A stretch of 64,000 nucleotides of DNA. It comes from Sulfurimicrobium lacus. Its GTDB lineage: Bacteria > Pseudomonadota > Gammaproteobacteria > Burkholderiales > Sulfuricellaceae. Each line of letters opens with the position of its first letter. Position 1 is the stretch's first letter. The position numbers were made by a program, and so were the translations under genes. The notes below the pieces were generated by a model that did not search any database, had not been told where the DNA came from, and worked only from the letters and a program-made list of their open reading frames with translations. Positions 1 to 8,831 of this stretch are shown here, piece by piece. The stretch lies in the NCBI RefSeq assembly GCF_011764585.1, contig NZ_AP022853.1, forward strand, positions 2,568,501 to 2,632,500, given 5' to 3'.

Positions 1-3000
1 TATCGGCATTCTGCTCAGCCCATATCCGTCCGCCGTAGTTCTCGACCAGGGAGCGGCAGATCGCCAGCCCCAAGCCAAGTCCGTCCTTTTTCGAAGTCTG
101 GAAGGGGTTGAAAACCCGTTCCAGGTCGGCCTCTGGAATGCCCTTTCCCGTATCGCTTACCGTTACCAGGACATTTCCAGAATCAATTAGGCACGTGGAC
201 AAGTGCAACTCCCGCCTCGGCAGTGAAGCCATGGCATCGATGGAGTTTTTCATGAGGTTGAGCAATACCTGTTCGATTTCGATCTTGTTCACCCAGACCG
301 GCGGCAAAACTGAAAAATGAGGGATAACGCGGATGGATTGATGGCTGATGTCCTGCGCCAGGAAATCGACACTGTCCTCGATCAGGTCGTTGATATCCAA
401 CATGGCTCTTTCGGGGCCCTGCTTGCGGATAAATGCCTTGAGGTGGCTGATGATGCCTCCCGCCCGTTCGGTCTGGAGATAGGCCAGTCTGACTGCTTTG
501 CGGAGTTTCTCCCGGTCCCATTCAGCCAGCTCCATGCGGTGCAGGCAGCCGTCCAGGTAATTGCTGGCGGCCGTGAGCGGCTGACTTAGCTCATGCGCCA
601 GCCCGGAGGCCATTTCACCGGCAATATTGAGCCGCCCGACATGCTCCACCTCCGCGCGCATTTCCTCGATCAGCTTCTGGTCGGTAATGTCTACACAGAT
701 ACCGATAAAACCAAGAAACTCCCCTTCCGTGGTGAATCGCGGCTCGCCGGCGTCCCGTATCCAGCGGTAAACCCCGTCCTTCCGCCGCAGACGGTATTCG
801 ATCCTGAACTCGCGGGTCTCCTCAAACGCCCTGATGTAGGCGTCGAGGCAGCGCCCCCTATCGTCAGAGTGAATGAAGGCCATCCAGTTGTATCCTTGCG
901 ACTCTTCGAGCGTGAGGCCGGTGAAGTCGTGCCACTGCTTGTTGAAGAACCCGCAGCCTGTATACATCTTTCCCTTGTCGATATTGGCCATCCAGATGAT
1001 GATGGGCGCATTGTCAGCCATGGTGCGGAAGCGTTGCTCGCTTTCAAACAGCTTTTTCTCCGCCAGCTTGATATCCGTGATGTCCCAGAACACGCCGATG
1101 ACCCCCAGAATCTCCCCTTGCTCGTCCTTGAGAGGCGCCTTGGTGGTATGGACGAATCGCTCCTGTCCGTGCTGGACGTAGAGTTCTTCGAAGCTGCTTG
1201 CCTCTCCTGAACTGATGATGCGGCTATCGTCCGTGATATATTTTTCGGCCAGTTCCTCGGAAAAAAAATCATAATCCGTCTTGCCGACGATCTCTTCCGG
1301 CTTAATCCCCAAATCTGCCGCAAAAAGTGTGTTGCAGGCCGTGTAGACGGAATTCGCATCCTTGACGAAAACTTTCTGCGGCAGATTTCCCACCAGGGTC
1401 CTGAATTTCTCCTCGCTCAGCCGCAATGTTTCCTCGGCCTCCCTGCGCCGCTCCTCACGGGCAAAGTTGTCCAGGGCGATCGATATGTCCCGGGAAAGAC
1501 TGGTTAACAGATTCGTCAGTTCCTGGTCGAAATAACCGACCTCATCCGAATAGACTGTCAGCGCCCCCACTATCCGGCCTTCTGCTCCCAAGGGGCACGA
1601 GGCGCTGGAGTGAAGCCCATACTTGCGTGCGTTTTCCTGCCAGGGCCGGGTGCGGGGATCCTTGAAAAAATCTTCGCAGACGTATTCCCTGTTATCGCGG
1701 ATTGACATGCCGACGGGACCGCGGCCTTCCGGTTTGTCGGCATCGATGGAAACAAGTATGCCGTCCAGGTAGTCACGTGCCGGTCCGCTGGATGCGGTGA
1801 CTTTCAGCGTTTGAGTGGCGTCATCCACCAGGCCGATCCACGCCAGTTTGAACTGGCCTGACTCAACGGCAATTTGGCAGATTTCATTGAGCAGCAAGTC
1901 GCGATCATTGATCCGTACAATTGCCTCGTTGGCACGGCTTATCGCGGAATAGAGGCTATTGAGACGCTTGATTTTCCGTTCGGCCTGCTTGCGATCGGTA
2001 ATATCGCGAATAAACACGATGAATCTGCCACCCCGGATATCGAGGAAATGTGCGCTGACCTCGACATCGATAATCCCGCCATCCTTGCGGCGATGACGGG
2101 TTTCGAACAGGGCGCTTCCGCTTTCCCTGAGCGCCATGTTGTGCTGCAAGACATGTTCGGGCGATTCCAGGGCCTCCACATCATCGATGCGCATATTCTC
2201 AAGCTCTTCCACGCTGTAGCCGGTCATTCTGGAATAAGCGATATTCGCGTCAAGAAACCGGCCTTCGTACGCATCGACCACCAGGAAGCCGTCCGTCGTC
2301 GCCTGAAGGATGGCCTGATATTCCTGTTCGGCCTTGTTGTGCTCGGTGATGTCTTGCGTCGTCCCGATGGAGCGAAGCGGTTTTCCGTTCTGGTCGTAAA
2401 AGGTTTCGCACCATTCCCGGACATATTTAACCCGCTGCCCGGGAAAGAGCAGGCGGTGAACGATGCTGTACGGCGTCCGGTCCTTCACCGAGTCGGAATA
2501 AGCCTTGTCCACCATTTCCCTGTCGTCGGGATGAACCGCAGCCAGAAAAGCTTCGTAGGTTGCACCGAACTGGGTCTGTTCAATTTCGAAAATACGGTAA
2601 TTTTCGTCCGACCAGGTCAGCACGTTATTGAGCAGATCCATTTCCCAGGTACCGATATGGGCCATCTTCTGCGATTCCTTGAGCATGGCCTCGCTCCTGC
2701 GCAAGGCATCGTCGGAGCACCTGCGCTCTGTGATATCGCGCAGAATGCCCTGAAGATAGACCTTGCCCTGCACTTCGATGACGCGGGCACTGATTTCCAC
2801 CGGGAACGTCGAACCATCCTTGCGCCGCACGCTTTCCTCGACGCGCAGCTCACCCTTCGCCATAAGTTCAGCGAGCCTGACATTAACATAGGAAAGGTCT
2901 TGCTCAGGATCGCGCAAATCGGCGACCTGCATAGCCAGAAGTTCATCACGCGTGTAGCCAAACGTGTCCAGCATGCGTTCGTTGGCCTCGATAATGCGAG

Positions 3001-4129
3001 TCGTGTCGTCCGCCACCATGATCATATCGTTGGCATGTTTGGTCAGGAGTTCGAAATGCCTGATCAGCGCCTCCCGCTCGACCGCGGCATCGTGCTGTTC
3101 CTTGAGATAGCGGTAGCGGACCTGATAAGCCCTGAGCCAGAAATAAACCACCAGGCCGCCGATGAGCGCCAACGCCAGGCCCAGCGCCATCGACCATTGC
3201 TTGAGCCGGGCTACCGGGGCGAGAAATTCGCCCTTGTCGACCTTGCTCACGATAAACCACGACGTCCCCGGCACCTTGCGCATCGCCGAAACCACCTGAA
3301 CGCCACGATAATCAATGCTGTCGATGCTGCTCGTTTCCCCCTGGATCGCCAATACTCCGGGCACTCTGGTGTTGGTCAGCGGCTGGCGCCGGGAAAGTGC
3401 TGCCCAAGGCCTGTGACGCAATTCACTCAGCACCTGTACGTCATCACCATCCCGGCGCACCAGCAAGCTCTCTGCACTCGGGCTCGGGTATGGCCAGGCG
3501 AGCATCAGCGGATAGAGGAAGTCGCGCGGGTCGAGCTCGAACACCGCCGAGCCCATTACACGGCTTCCGTTTCCCTCAAGGCTGACGAGCGGTGCAACAA
3601 GGTCTATCTTGACCCTGCTCAATTCTGCTCCACCCATGTGGATATCCGACAGAAACACTCGCCGACTGGTAATCGCGGCCTGCGCCATGGCGACATCATC
3701 CGCATCTTGCTGCTCGCCCGGCATGGTCGTAAGCCTCGCCACGCCATCCTTGTCGAACAGCGTGATGGATCTGTAGCCATTCACACGTTGCGTGCCGGCC
3801 AGAAATCGCAGGATTTTTTCCTTCCCTTCATGCGGCATGCCCTGTTCTATCCATAGACCGAATTGTTCCGGCAGGAGGGAGCCATTGGAAAAGCCCTCCC
3901 CTCTACGTATCTGCTGCTGCCTCCAGCCGTTGATTTGCCGCGCCTTGAGATCGGCGACCGCATCGAGATCCTGGATCTTGTCCTTCACGATCACGTCTTC
4001 GATTTGACGAAAGGCCTGAAAGCTGGTGACAGCAAATACCAGCGAAATCACGATGAATCCCAACAGCGGAATATAGGGTGCGAACTTGCGGACGGGCGCG
4101 ATTCCGAACATACGGGATAAGGAAATCAT
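1..4129 (-). CDS. Multi-PAS/GAF membrane sensor histidine kinase A (C-terminus cut by window edge)
   Basis: The frame is open from an ATG at 4129 to base 1 (1376 codons), so only the last few residues are missing. Reading order: a transmembrane helix near residue 20, a periplasmic sensor region of about 270 residues, a second transmembrane helix, three PAS domains, a GAF domain (about bases 1420-1870), two further PAS domains, then the HisKA H-box (GLAHELSQPL) and an HATPase with DTGKGIP and GLGLGLAICRSL. The family autophosphorylates on the H-box His and passes phosphate to a response regulator. The protein is collinear with the kinase at 45780-49595, and the last visible residues NYGGRIWAEQ match its C-terminal region. 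It is transcribed divergently from the receiver-like gene at 4676. The sensed signal is unknown. No response regulator with an intact Asp is seen next to it, so it may use the FixJ-like protein at 45.2 kb (inference). Confidence 0.9.
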   Translation of the reverse strand, partial: MISLSRMFGIAPVRKFAPYIPLLGFIVISLVFAVTSFQAFRQIEDVIVKDKIQDLDAVADLKARQINGWRQQQIRRGEGFSNGSLLPEQFGLWIEQGMPHEGKEKILRFLAGTQRVNGYRSITLFDKDGVARLTTMPGEQQDADDVAMAQAAITSRRVFLSDIHMGGAELSRVKIDLVAPLVSLEGNGSRVMGSAVFELDPRDFLYPLMLAWPYPSPSAESLLVRRDGDDVQVLSELRHRPWAALSRRQPLTNTRVPGVLAIQGETSSIDSIDYRGVQVVSAMRKVPGTSWFIVSKVDKGEFLAPVARLKQWSMALGLALALIGGLVVYFWLRAYQVRYRYLKEQHDAAVEREALIRHFELLTKHANDMIMVADDTTRIIEANERMLDTFGYTRDELLAMQVADLRDPEQDLSYVNVRLAELMAKGELRVEESVRRKDGSTFPVEISARVIEVQGKVYLQGILRDITERRCSDDALRRSEAMLKESQKMAHIGTWEMDLLNNVLTWSDENYRIFEIEQTQFGATYEAFLAAVHPDDREMVDKAYSDSVKDRTPYSIVHRLLFPGQRVKYVREWCETFYDQNGKPLRSIGTTQDITEHNKAEQEYQAILQATTDGFLVVDAYEGRFLDANIAYSRMTGYSVEELENMRIDDVEALESPEHVLQHNMALRESGSALFETRHRRKDGGIIDVEVSAHFLDIRGGRFIVFIRDITDRKQAERKIKRLNSLYSAISRANEAIVRINDRDLLLNEICQIAVESGQFKLAWIGLVDDATQTLKVTASSGPARDYLDGILVSIDADKPEGRGPVGMSIRDNREYVCEDFFKDPRTRPWQENARKYGLHSSASCPLGAEGRIVGALTVYSDEVGYFDQELTNLLTSLSRDISIALDNFAREERRREAEETLRLSEEKFRTLVGNLPQKVFVKDANSVYTACNTLFAADLGIKPEEIVGKTDYDFFSEELAEKYITDDSRIISSGEASSFEELYVQHGQERFVHTTKAPLKDEQGEILGVIGVFWDITDIKLAEKKLFESEQRFRTMADNAPIIIWMANIDKGKMYTGCGFFNKQWHDFTGLTLEESQGYNWMAFIHSDDRGRCLDAYIRAFEETREFRIEYRLRRKDGVYRWIRDAGEPRFTTEGEFLGFIGICVDITDQKLIEEMRAEVEHVGRLNIAGEMASGLAHELSQPLTAASNYLDGCLHRMELAEWDREKLRKAVRLAYLQTERAGGIISHLKAFIRKQGPERAMLDINDLIEDSVDFLAQDISHQSIRVIPHFSVLPPVWVNKIEIEQVLLNLMKNSIDAMASLPRRELHLSTCLIDSGNVLVTVSDTGKGIPEADLERVFNPFQTSKKDGLGLGLAICRSLVENYGGRIWAEQNAD

Positions 4130-4272
4130 GGCCACAATTTATTATCGTAACGTAATGCGCTGTTAAGCATCGGTAAAACCAGGAATGGCACGTAAGTCGG
4201 ACTCCGCCGTGTGAAACGAATCGATATCAAAAAACTCTTTTTAGCATCATGTAGGGGATTTTACCCAGGCTC

Positions 4273-4302
4273 AATAGGGGTAATTACGTATACCCATAGG
4301 TG
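4273..4302. promoter_or_regulatory. Inverted-repeat operator box A between kinase A and receiver A
   Basis: The stretch contains GGGTA and TACCC in inverted orientation around an ATTACG core, followed by TAGGT. A closely similar arrangement lies at 49687-49713 in the equivalent intergenic region, and the flanking bases (tcaatagg before, aatggttttc and the -10 after) are conserved too. Its centre is about 60 bases upstream of the predicted transcription start, which suits activation by a FixJ/NarL-type regulator. Binding by the FixJ-like protein at 45167-45787 is inference. Confidence 0.55.
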
Positions 4303-4334
4303 CACGAACAAATGGTTTTCAGTGAGCAGAAACC

Positions 4335-4340
4335 TATACT
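4335..4340 (+). promoter_or_regulatory. Predicted -10 element (TATACT) for the small ORF and receiver A
   Basis: TATACT followed by TGATCC matches the TATACT-TGACCC block at 49747. The upstream block AATGGTTTTC is conserved in both copies but is a poor -35, consistent with an activator-dependent promoter using the box at 4273-4302. Transcription would start near 4347, before the small ORF at 4405. Confidence 0.5.
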
Positions 4341-4404
4341 TGATCCACCGTAGAAATGGACGACGCATCCCATTCAATCGTGACCACGAACGAGGCAATA
4401 CAAC

Positions 4405-4641
4405 ATGACATTTCCTTTTATAAACAAGGTCTCATCCATTCTTCAAGAGTTTTCCCTGGTACATCAGTTTTCCCTGATGCAACGCGAAATGGAAACGCTG
4501 GCCCGAGATGAGGCACGCTTCCTTGAAGTGACCGGAAACACCATCTCGCTGCTTTCCGCCCTGCAGGAAAATGGCGACTTCCAGCAGCGACGATCTTCGC
4601 AACCGATGACTGGCTTTGCGCATAAATCTACCAGCAACTAG
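4405..4641 (+). CDS. Small hypothetical protein, 78 aa
   Basis: The ORF lies between the predicted promoter at 4335 and the receiver-like gene at 4676, on the same strand, with a weak purine-rich site (GAGGC) upstream. The product is soluble and rich in Gln, Glu and Arg; residues 20-40 (HQFSLMQREMETLARDEARF) look helical. No domain is recognised. The duplicated module at 49.8 kb has no equivalent ORF. It could be a real leader gene of the receiver transcript or chance coding in a long 5' leader. Confidence 0.4.
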   Translation: MTFPFINKVSSILQEFSLVHQFSLMQREMETLARDEARFLEVTGNTISLLSALQENGDFQQRRSSQPMTGFAHKSTSN

Positions 4642-4675
4642 ACAAATCCAACTTTCAGATTAACAGGAGAACAGG

Positions 4676-5158
4676 ATGCGCATTCTTATTGCAGAAAAAG
4701 ACCCGAACGGACGCCGTTTACTGGAGCAGATGATGCGGATGGAGGGTTACGACGTGTTCGTAGCCCAGGGCTGCAAGCAGGCGAAAAGCCTGATCAGCGA
4801 AGTGAACCCCGACATCATCCTGATGAACGTATTCAGCCCGCTCCAATCCGGCAATGAACCGCTGGAACAGGTCAAAGTCTACTGCAATGAAGGAATGGAA
4901 TCTGCGATATACGTGACTTGCATCGGACAATGCAACGAACTGAACGCGGACGAGGCGAGCGAGTCCAGCCACTCGCTGTTCGACCATCTGCCGACCCGCC
5001 TGAAAATCAACATCGTGGAACGCATCCAGCGCCTGTGCATCGCCCTGAAGCAACTCAAGCGCTGGCTGGTCTCGCAGACCGGCTTCAGCCTGGAAAGGAC
5101 CTTCGCGCTGGAGGAACTGGAATCCTACGCACTTGCCCGGATCATGCGCTGCAGCTGA
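4676..5158 (+). CDS. Receiver-like protein A (pseudo-receiver), 160 aa
   Basis: The N-terminal 120 residues follow the response-regulator receiver fold, beginning ILIAEKDP and followed by PDIILMN at the end of beta-3. The position normally held by the phospho-acceptor Asp is Asn51 (LMNVF instead of LMDVF), and the acidic pair is Glu-Lys-Asp. The Thr of beta-4 (YVTC) is kept. The last 40 residues are helical and contain no recognised output domain. A strong AGGAGA site precedes the ATG. The paralogue at 49813-50298 has the same substitutions. By family knowledge such pseudo-receivers act without Asp phosphorylation, through protein contacts or ligand binding; the role here is unknown. Confidence 0.8.
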   Translation: MRILIAEKDPNGRRLLEQMMRMEGYDVFVAQGCKQAKSLISEVNPDIILMNVFSPLQSGNEPLEQVKVYCNEGMESAIYVTCIGQCNELNADEASESSHSLFDHLPTRLKINIVERIQRLCIALKQLKRWLVSQTGFSLERTFALEELESYALARIMRCS

Positions 5159-5169
5159 GCCGGCACAGA

Positions 5170-5592
5170 ATGAAAGCCCGAGTCACTGTCATTACCATCG
5201 GCGTCGACGACCTGGAGCGGTCGCTGCGCTTCTATCGCGACGGCCTGGGCTTGAAGACGGAAGGCGTTTTCGGCAAGGAATTCGAATATGGCGCAGTGGC
5301 ATTTTTTGACCTGCAGGCCGGCGTGAAACTCGCCATCTGGCCGCGCAAGAGCATCTCGCTCGATTCGGGCCTTCCCCTGAGCGGCCCGAGTGCCACCGAA
5401 TTCACGCTCGGGCATAACGTCTCGTCCAAAGCCGAAGTCGACGAGGTGATGGAGCAGGCTAAAACCGCCGGAGCCGTCATCGTAAAGCCCGCGGAAGCAA
5501 CCTTCTGGGGCGGTTACGCCGGTTACTTCCAGGATCCTGATCAGCACTTGTGGGAGGTCGTATGGAATCCCCAGTGGGCATTCCCGGATTAA
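5170..5592 (+). CDS. VOC-family (glyoxalase/bleomycin-resistance-like) protein, 140 aa
   Basis: The product begins MKARVTVITIGVDDLERSLRF and continues FYRDGLGLKTEG, the usual opening of one vicinal-oxygen-chelate module. It ends with GYAGYFQDPDQHLWEVVWNP, where the Glu of WEV is a typical metal ligand. One betaalphabetabetabeta pair of modules fits the 140-residue length. The open frame extends upstream into the receiver gene, but the ATG at 5170, 11 bases after that gene's stop, gives the right family N-terminus. The substrate cannot be told from sequence; such proteins include glyoxalases, dioxygenases and antibiotic-binding proteins. Confidence 0.8.
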   Translation: MKARVTVITIGVDDLERSLRFYRDGLGLKTEGVFGKEFEYGAVAFFDLQAGVKLAIWPRKSISLDSGLPLSGPSATEFTLGHNVSSKAEVDEVMEQAKTAGAVIVKPAEATFWGGYAGYFQDPDQHLWEVVWNPQWAFPD

Positions 5593-5643
5593 GGCGGGCA
5601 AACTGGACCCCGACGGCTGAAAGCTGAAGGCTGACAGCTGATA

Positions 5644-6318
5644 ATGCTCAGCATCCGCAATCTCGGCAAATCCTACCTTGGCCCCGGAATCCGGCAGGTG
5701 CTGCGCGATATTTCGCTGGACGTGGCACGCGGCGAATATGTCGCGATCATGGGCGAATCCGGCATCGGCAAGTCCACCCTGCTCAATCTCGTCGCCGGGC
5801 TTGAACCGCCCGACACCGGTTCCATCCGGATCGACGGCTGCGAAATCGTCGGTCTCGACGACGACCGCCTCACGCGCCTGCGGCGGCAAAAAATGGGCTT
5901 CGTGTTCCAGGCATTCCACCTCCTGCCCTACCTCACCGTCGCCCAGAACATCGCCCTGCCGCTGGCCCTCAACAAGGTGGCGGCAAGCGAGTCCGGCCTC
6001 CGCGTGACCGCGCTGCTGGCGGCAATCGGGATGAAGGAACGTGGCGACAGCTATGCCCGCGAGCTCTCCGGCGGCGAGATGCAGCGCGTCGCCATCGCCC
6101 GCGCGCTGGCGCACCGCCCGCAGCTCATCCTGGCGGACGAGCCCACCGGCAACCTCGACCCGGCCAGCGCCGCCCAGGTTCTGGCGCTGCTGCGCGAACA
6201 GGTGACGACAAGCCACGCGGCGGGCATCCTGGTAACCCATTCCGCCTCCGCCGCCGCCACGACCGACCGCACCTACGTGCTGGGCGCGGGTGGGCTTTTT
6301 CCCTCGGCTTCGCCATGA
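5644..6318 (+). CDS. ABC transporter ATP-binding protein (LolD/MacB/AttE type)
   Basis: This 224-residue ATPase has Walker [10 protein letters not shown] (about residue 38), the signature [15 protein letters not shown], Walker [13 protein letters not shown] and the H-loop His in VTHSAS. This is the subclass that energises FtsX-like permeases without a translocation channel (LolD, MacB, FtsE and AttE). The stop overlaps the permease start by four bases (ATGA), so the two are translationally coupled. With the permease and the lipocalin-like protein downstream, the set resembles AttEFGH. The transported or extracted molecule is unknown. Confidence 0.92.
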   Translation: MLSIRNLGKSYLGPGIRQVLRDISLDVARGEYVAIMGESGIGKSTLLNLVAGLEPPDTGSIRIDGCEIVGLDDDRLTRLRRQKMGFVFQAFHLLPYLTVAQNIALPLALNKVAASESGLRVTALLAAIGMKERGDSYARELSGGEMQRVAIARALAHRPQLILADEPTGNLDPASAAQVLALLREQVTTSHAAGILVTHSASAAATTDRTYVLGAGGLFPSASP

Positions 6319-8831
6319 GCGCGCTCGCCATCGTCCGTGCTGTGCTCGGTCCCATCGCCGACCATCCCGGGCGCATTTTCCTGAGTCTGCTGGGGATTGC
6401 GCTGGGCGTCGCGCTGGGTGTTTCCATCGATCTCATCAACCGCACCGCCGTGGGCGAGTTTTCCCATGCGGTACGCAACATCTCGGGGCAGGCCGATCTG
6501 ACGGTCCGGGGGCCGGCCACAGGCATGAATGAAAATATCTATCCGCGCCTGGCGAACATGGCCGAAATCGCGCTCGCCAGTCCCGCCGTGGAGATCGAGG
6601 CCAGGCTGCCGGGTCGCCGCGATACGCTCCGCATCGTCGGTCTCGACGTATTCCGCGCTTCCCGGCTGTTGCCGCTGGCTGTCGGAAGCGCACAGGGGAC
6701 TTCCGCCGGCACGACGCTACTCGACCCGAACGCAATCTTCCTCAGCGCCGCCGCTGCGCGATGGCTCGGCGTCAGCGTGGGCGAGACGCTCATCCTTCAG
6801 GCCGGGCTAGGCACGGTGCGCCTGCGCCTGGCGGGAATTCTTCCGCAGGAGAGCTATCGCCAGCGCCTGGGCGTGATGGATATCGGTGCAGCCCAGTGGC
6901 GTTTCGATTCCCTGGAACGCATCAGCCGGGTCGATCTGCGGCTGAAGGCCGGCGTGCCGGTGGAGCAATTTCGCCGCCGACTGGAAGCGCTGCTGCCACC
7001 CGGCATCGAGGCCATCGCGCCTGCCGCCGCCAGCACCCGCGCGGCGAACCTGTCGCGCGCCTACCGGGTCAACCTCGACGTGCTGGCGCTGGTCGCGCTG
7101 TTCACCGGCGCATTCCTGGTATTCACCACCGAGGCGCTGACGGTACTGCGGCGCCGCCCCCAGATCGCCCTGCTGCGCGTGCTCGGCGTCACACGCGGCG
7201 CCGTGTCCTGGCTGCTGCTGGCCGAAGGCGCCGCGATCGGCGCGGTCGGCGCGGGGCTGGGCATCGCGCTGGGCTATGCTGCCGCCGCGTACGGCCTGCA
7301 CCATTTCGGCGCCGACCTCGGCGGCGGTTATTTCGAGAGCGTGGTGCAGGTATCCGAGGTCGCGCCGGGCGACCTCGTGCTCTACTTCGCGCTCGGCACC
7401 GGCGCCGCCATGCTCGGCGCCCTGGTTCCGGCACGTGAAAGCGCGCGTACGCCGCCCGCCCAGGCACTCAAGCCAGGCGACCGGGAACGCGCGCGCGCCA
7501 AGGGCGCCAGCGCCTGGCCGGGGATGGTGCTGCTGGCGCTCGGCGCGGTGCTGATCCCGTTGCCGCCGCTCGGGGGCTTGCCGCTGTTCGGTTATTTCGC
7601 CATCGCCCTGATGCTGCTGGGCAGCGTGCTGCTGATGCCGGCGCTCGCGGCGCGCAGCTTCGCCTGGCTGCCCGGCTCGCGCTACGTGCCGCTCCACATC
7701 GCCGCAGCGCAACTGCGCGGCGCACCGGGACGCGCCGCCATCAGCATGGGCGCGATCCTGGTGAGTTTCAGCCTGATGGCGGCGATGGCCATCATGGTGG
7801 GATCCTTCCGCCACTCGGTGGAGCGCTGGCTGGAAGAAATCCTGCCAGCCGACCTGTATGTGCGCGCCGCCCAGGTGGTGGAAAGCGCATTCATCGGCCC
7901 GGAAATACAGGCGCTCATCCTGCAGACGCCCGGCATCCGGCAGGTGGACTTCCTGCGCAGCAGCGACCTCCTGCTGCGGCCGGGTTTCGCGCCCGTGACC
8001 CTGGTCGCGCGCCCCATGGCAGGGCGGGACGTTCGCAGCATTTTGCCGTTCACCGAACTCGGCGCCCCACCTGTTCAGGGCGACCCACCACCGGTCTGGA
8101 TATCGGAAGCGGTCGTCGATCTCTACGGCTACCGCGTCGGGCAGCACATCCAGCTCCCCATCGGCGGCGCGCAGATGCAGTTCACCGTGGCTGGAATCTG
8201 GCGCGACTATGCCCGCCAGTCCGGCGCCATCGTGATCGACCGCGCGCGCTACATCCGGCTCACGGGCGACCGGCGCGCCAGTTCTGCTTCGTTGTGGCTC
8301 GCACCCGGCGTATCCCCGGCAGCGGTTGCGGCAACGCTGCGGTCACGCATTCCGGGCGGGTCGCTGCTCGAAATCGCCGAGCCCGGCGAAATCCGCGTGC
8401 GGAGCCTGGAAGTGTTCGACCGCAGCTTCGCGGTCACCTACCTGCTGGAGGCGGTGGCGGTGCTGATCGGCCTGTTCGGCGTCAGCAGCGGTTTCGCCGC
8501 CGAGGCGCTGGCGCGCCGCAGCGAGTTCGGCATGCTGCGCCACATCGGCATGTCGCGCCGCCAGATCGGCGCCATGTTCGTGCTGGAAGGCGCCCTGGTC
8601 AGCACGCTGGGCGCGGCCGCCGGCCTGGCGCTGGGCTGGCTGCTCGGGCTCATCCTGATCCACGTGGTGAACCGCCAGTCCTTCCACTGGAGCATGGACC
8701 TGCACCCGCCCTGGGCTTTCCTGCTCGCACTGGCGGCGACGCTCGTTGCCGCCGCATCGCTCACCGCCATGGCCGCCGGACGGCGCGCGATGAGCGGCGA
8801 TCCCGTGCATGCGGTGCGGGAGGACTGGTGA
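6315..8831 (+). CDS. FtsX-like ABC permease with two MacB-type halves (AttF-AttG-like fusion), 838 aa
   Basis: An N-terminal transmembrane helix is followed by a periplasmic core domain (roughly residues 45-250), three helices of an FtsX domain (about 255-370), two or so connecting helices, a second periplasmic domain (about 490-700) and a second C-terminal FtsX block (about 705-830). The two-half layout equals two AttF/AttG-sized permeases joined in one chain. It overlaps the ATPase gene by 4 bases and the downstream gene by 1 base (TGATG), so all three are one translation unit. By family knowledge these permeases transmit force to periplasmic or outer-membrane partners rather than forming a channel. 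Confidence 0.88.
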   Translation: MSALAIVRAVLGPIADHPGRIFLSLLGIALGVALGVSIDLINRTAVGEFSHAVRNISGQADLTVRGPATGMNENIYPRLANMAEIALASPAVEIEARLPGRRDTLRIVGLDVFRASRLLPLAVGSAQGTSAGTTLLDPNAIFLSAAAARWLGVSVGETLILQAGLGTVRLRLAGILPQESYRQRLGVMDIGAAQWRFDSLERISRVDLRLKAGVPVEQFRRRLEALLPPGIEAIAPAAASTRAANLSRAYRVNLDVLALVALFTGAFLVFTTEALTVLRRRPQIALLRVLGVTRGAVSWLLLAEGAAIGAVGAGLGIALGYAAAAYGLHHFGADLGGGYFESVVQVSEVAPGDLVLYFALGTGAAMLGALVPARESARTPPAQALKPGDRERARAKGASAWPGMVLLALGAVLIPLPPLGGLPLFGYFAIALMLLGSVLLMPALAARSFAWLPGSRYVPLHIAAAQLRGAPGRAAISMGAILVSFSLMAAMAIMVGSFRHSVERWLEEILPADLYVRAAQVVESAFIGPEIQALILQTPGIRQVDFLRSSDLLLRPGFAPVTLVARPMAGRDVRSILPFTELGAPPVQGDPPPVWISEAVVDLYGYRVGQHIQLPIGGAQMQFTVAGIWRDYARQSGAIVIDRARYIRLTGDRRASSASLWLAPGVSPAAVAATLRSRIPGGSLLEIAEPGEIRVRSLEVFDRSFAVTYLLEAVAVLIGLFGVSSGFAAEALARRSEFGMLRHIGMSRRQIGAMFVLEGALVSTLGAAAGLALGWLLGLILIHVVNRQSFHWSMDLHPPWAFLLALAATLVAAASLTAMAAGRRAMSGDPVHAVREDW

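Noticed and set aside
1874..3856. 660-codon open frame on the plus strand
   Set aside because: It mirrors the minus-strand PAS kinase, which has clear domains. The translated plus-strand protein shows no recognisable motif.
4918..5169. N-terminal extension of the VOC protein
   Set aside because: The extension is the receiver gene in another frame; the family start is at 5170.
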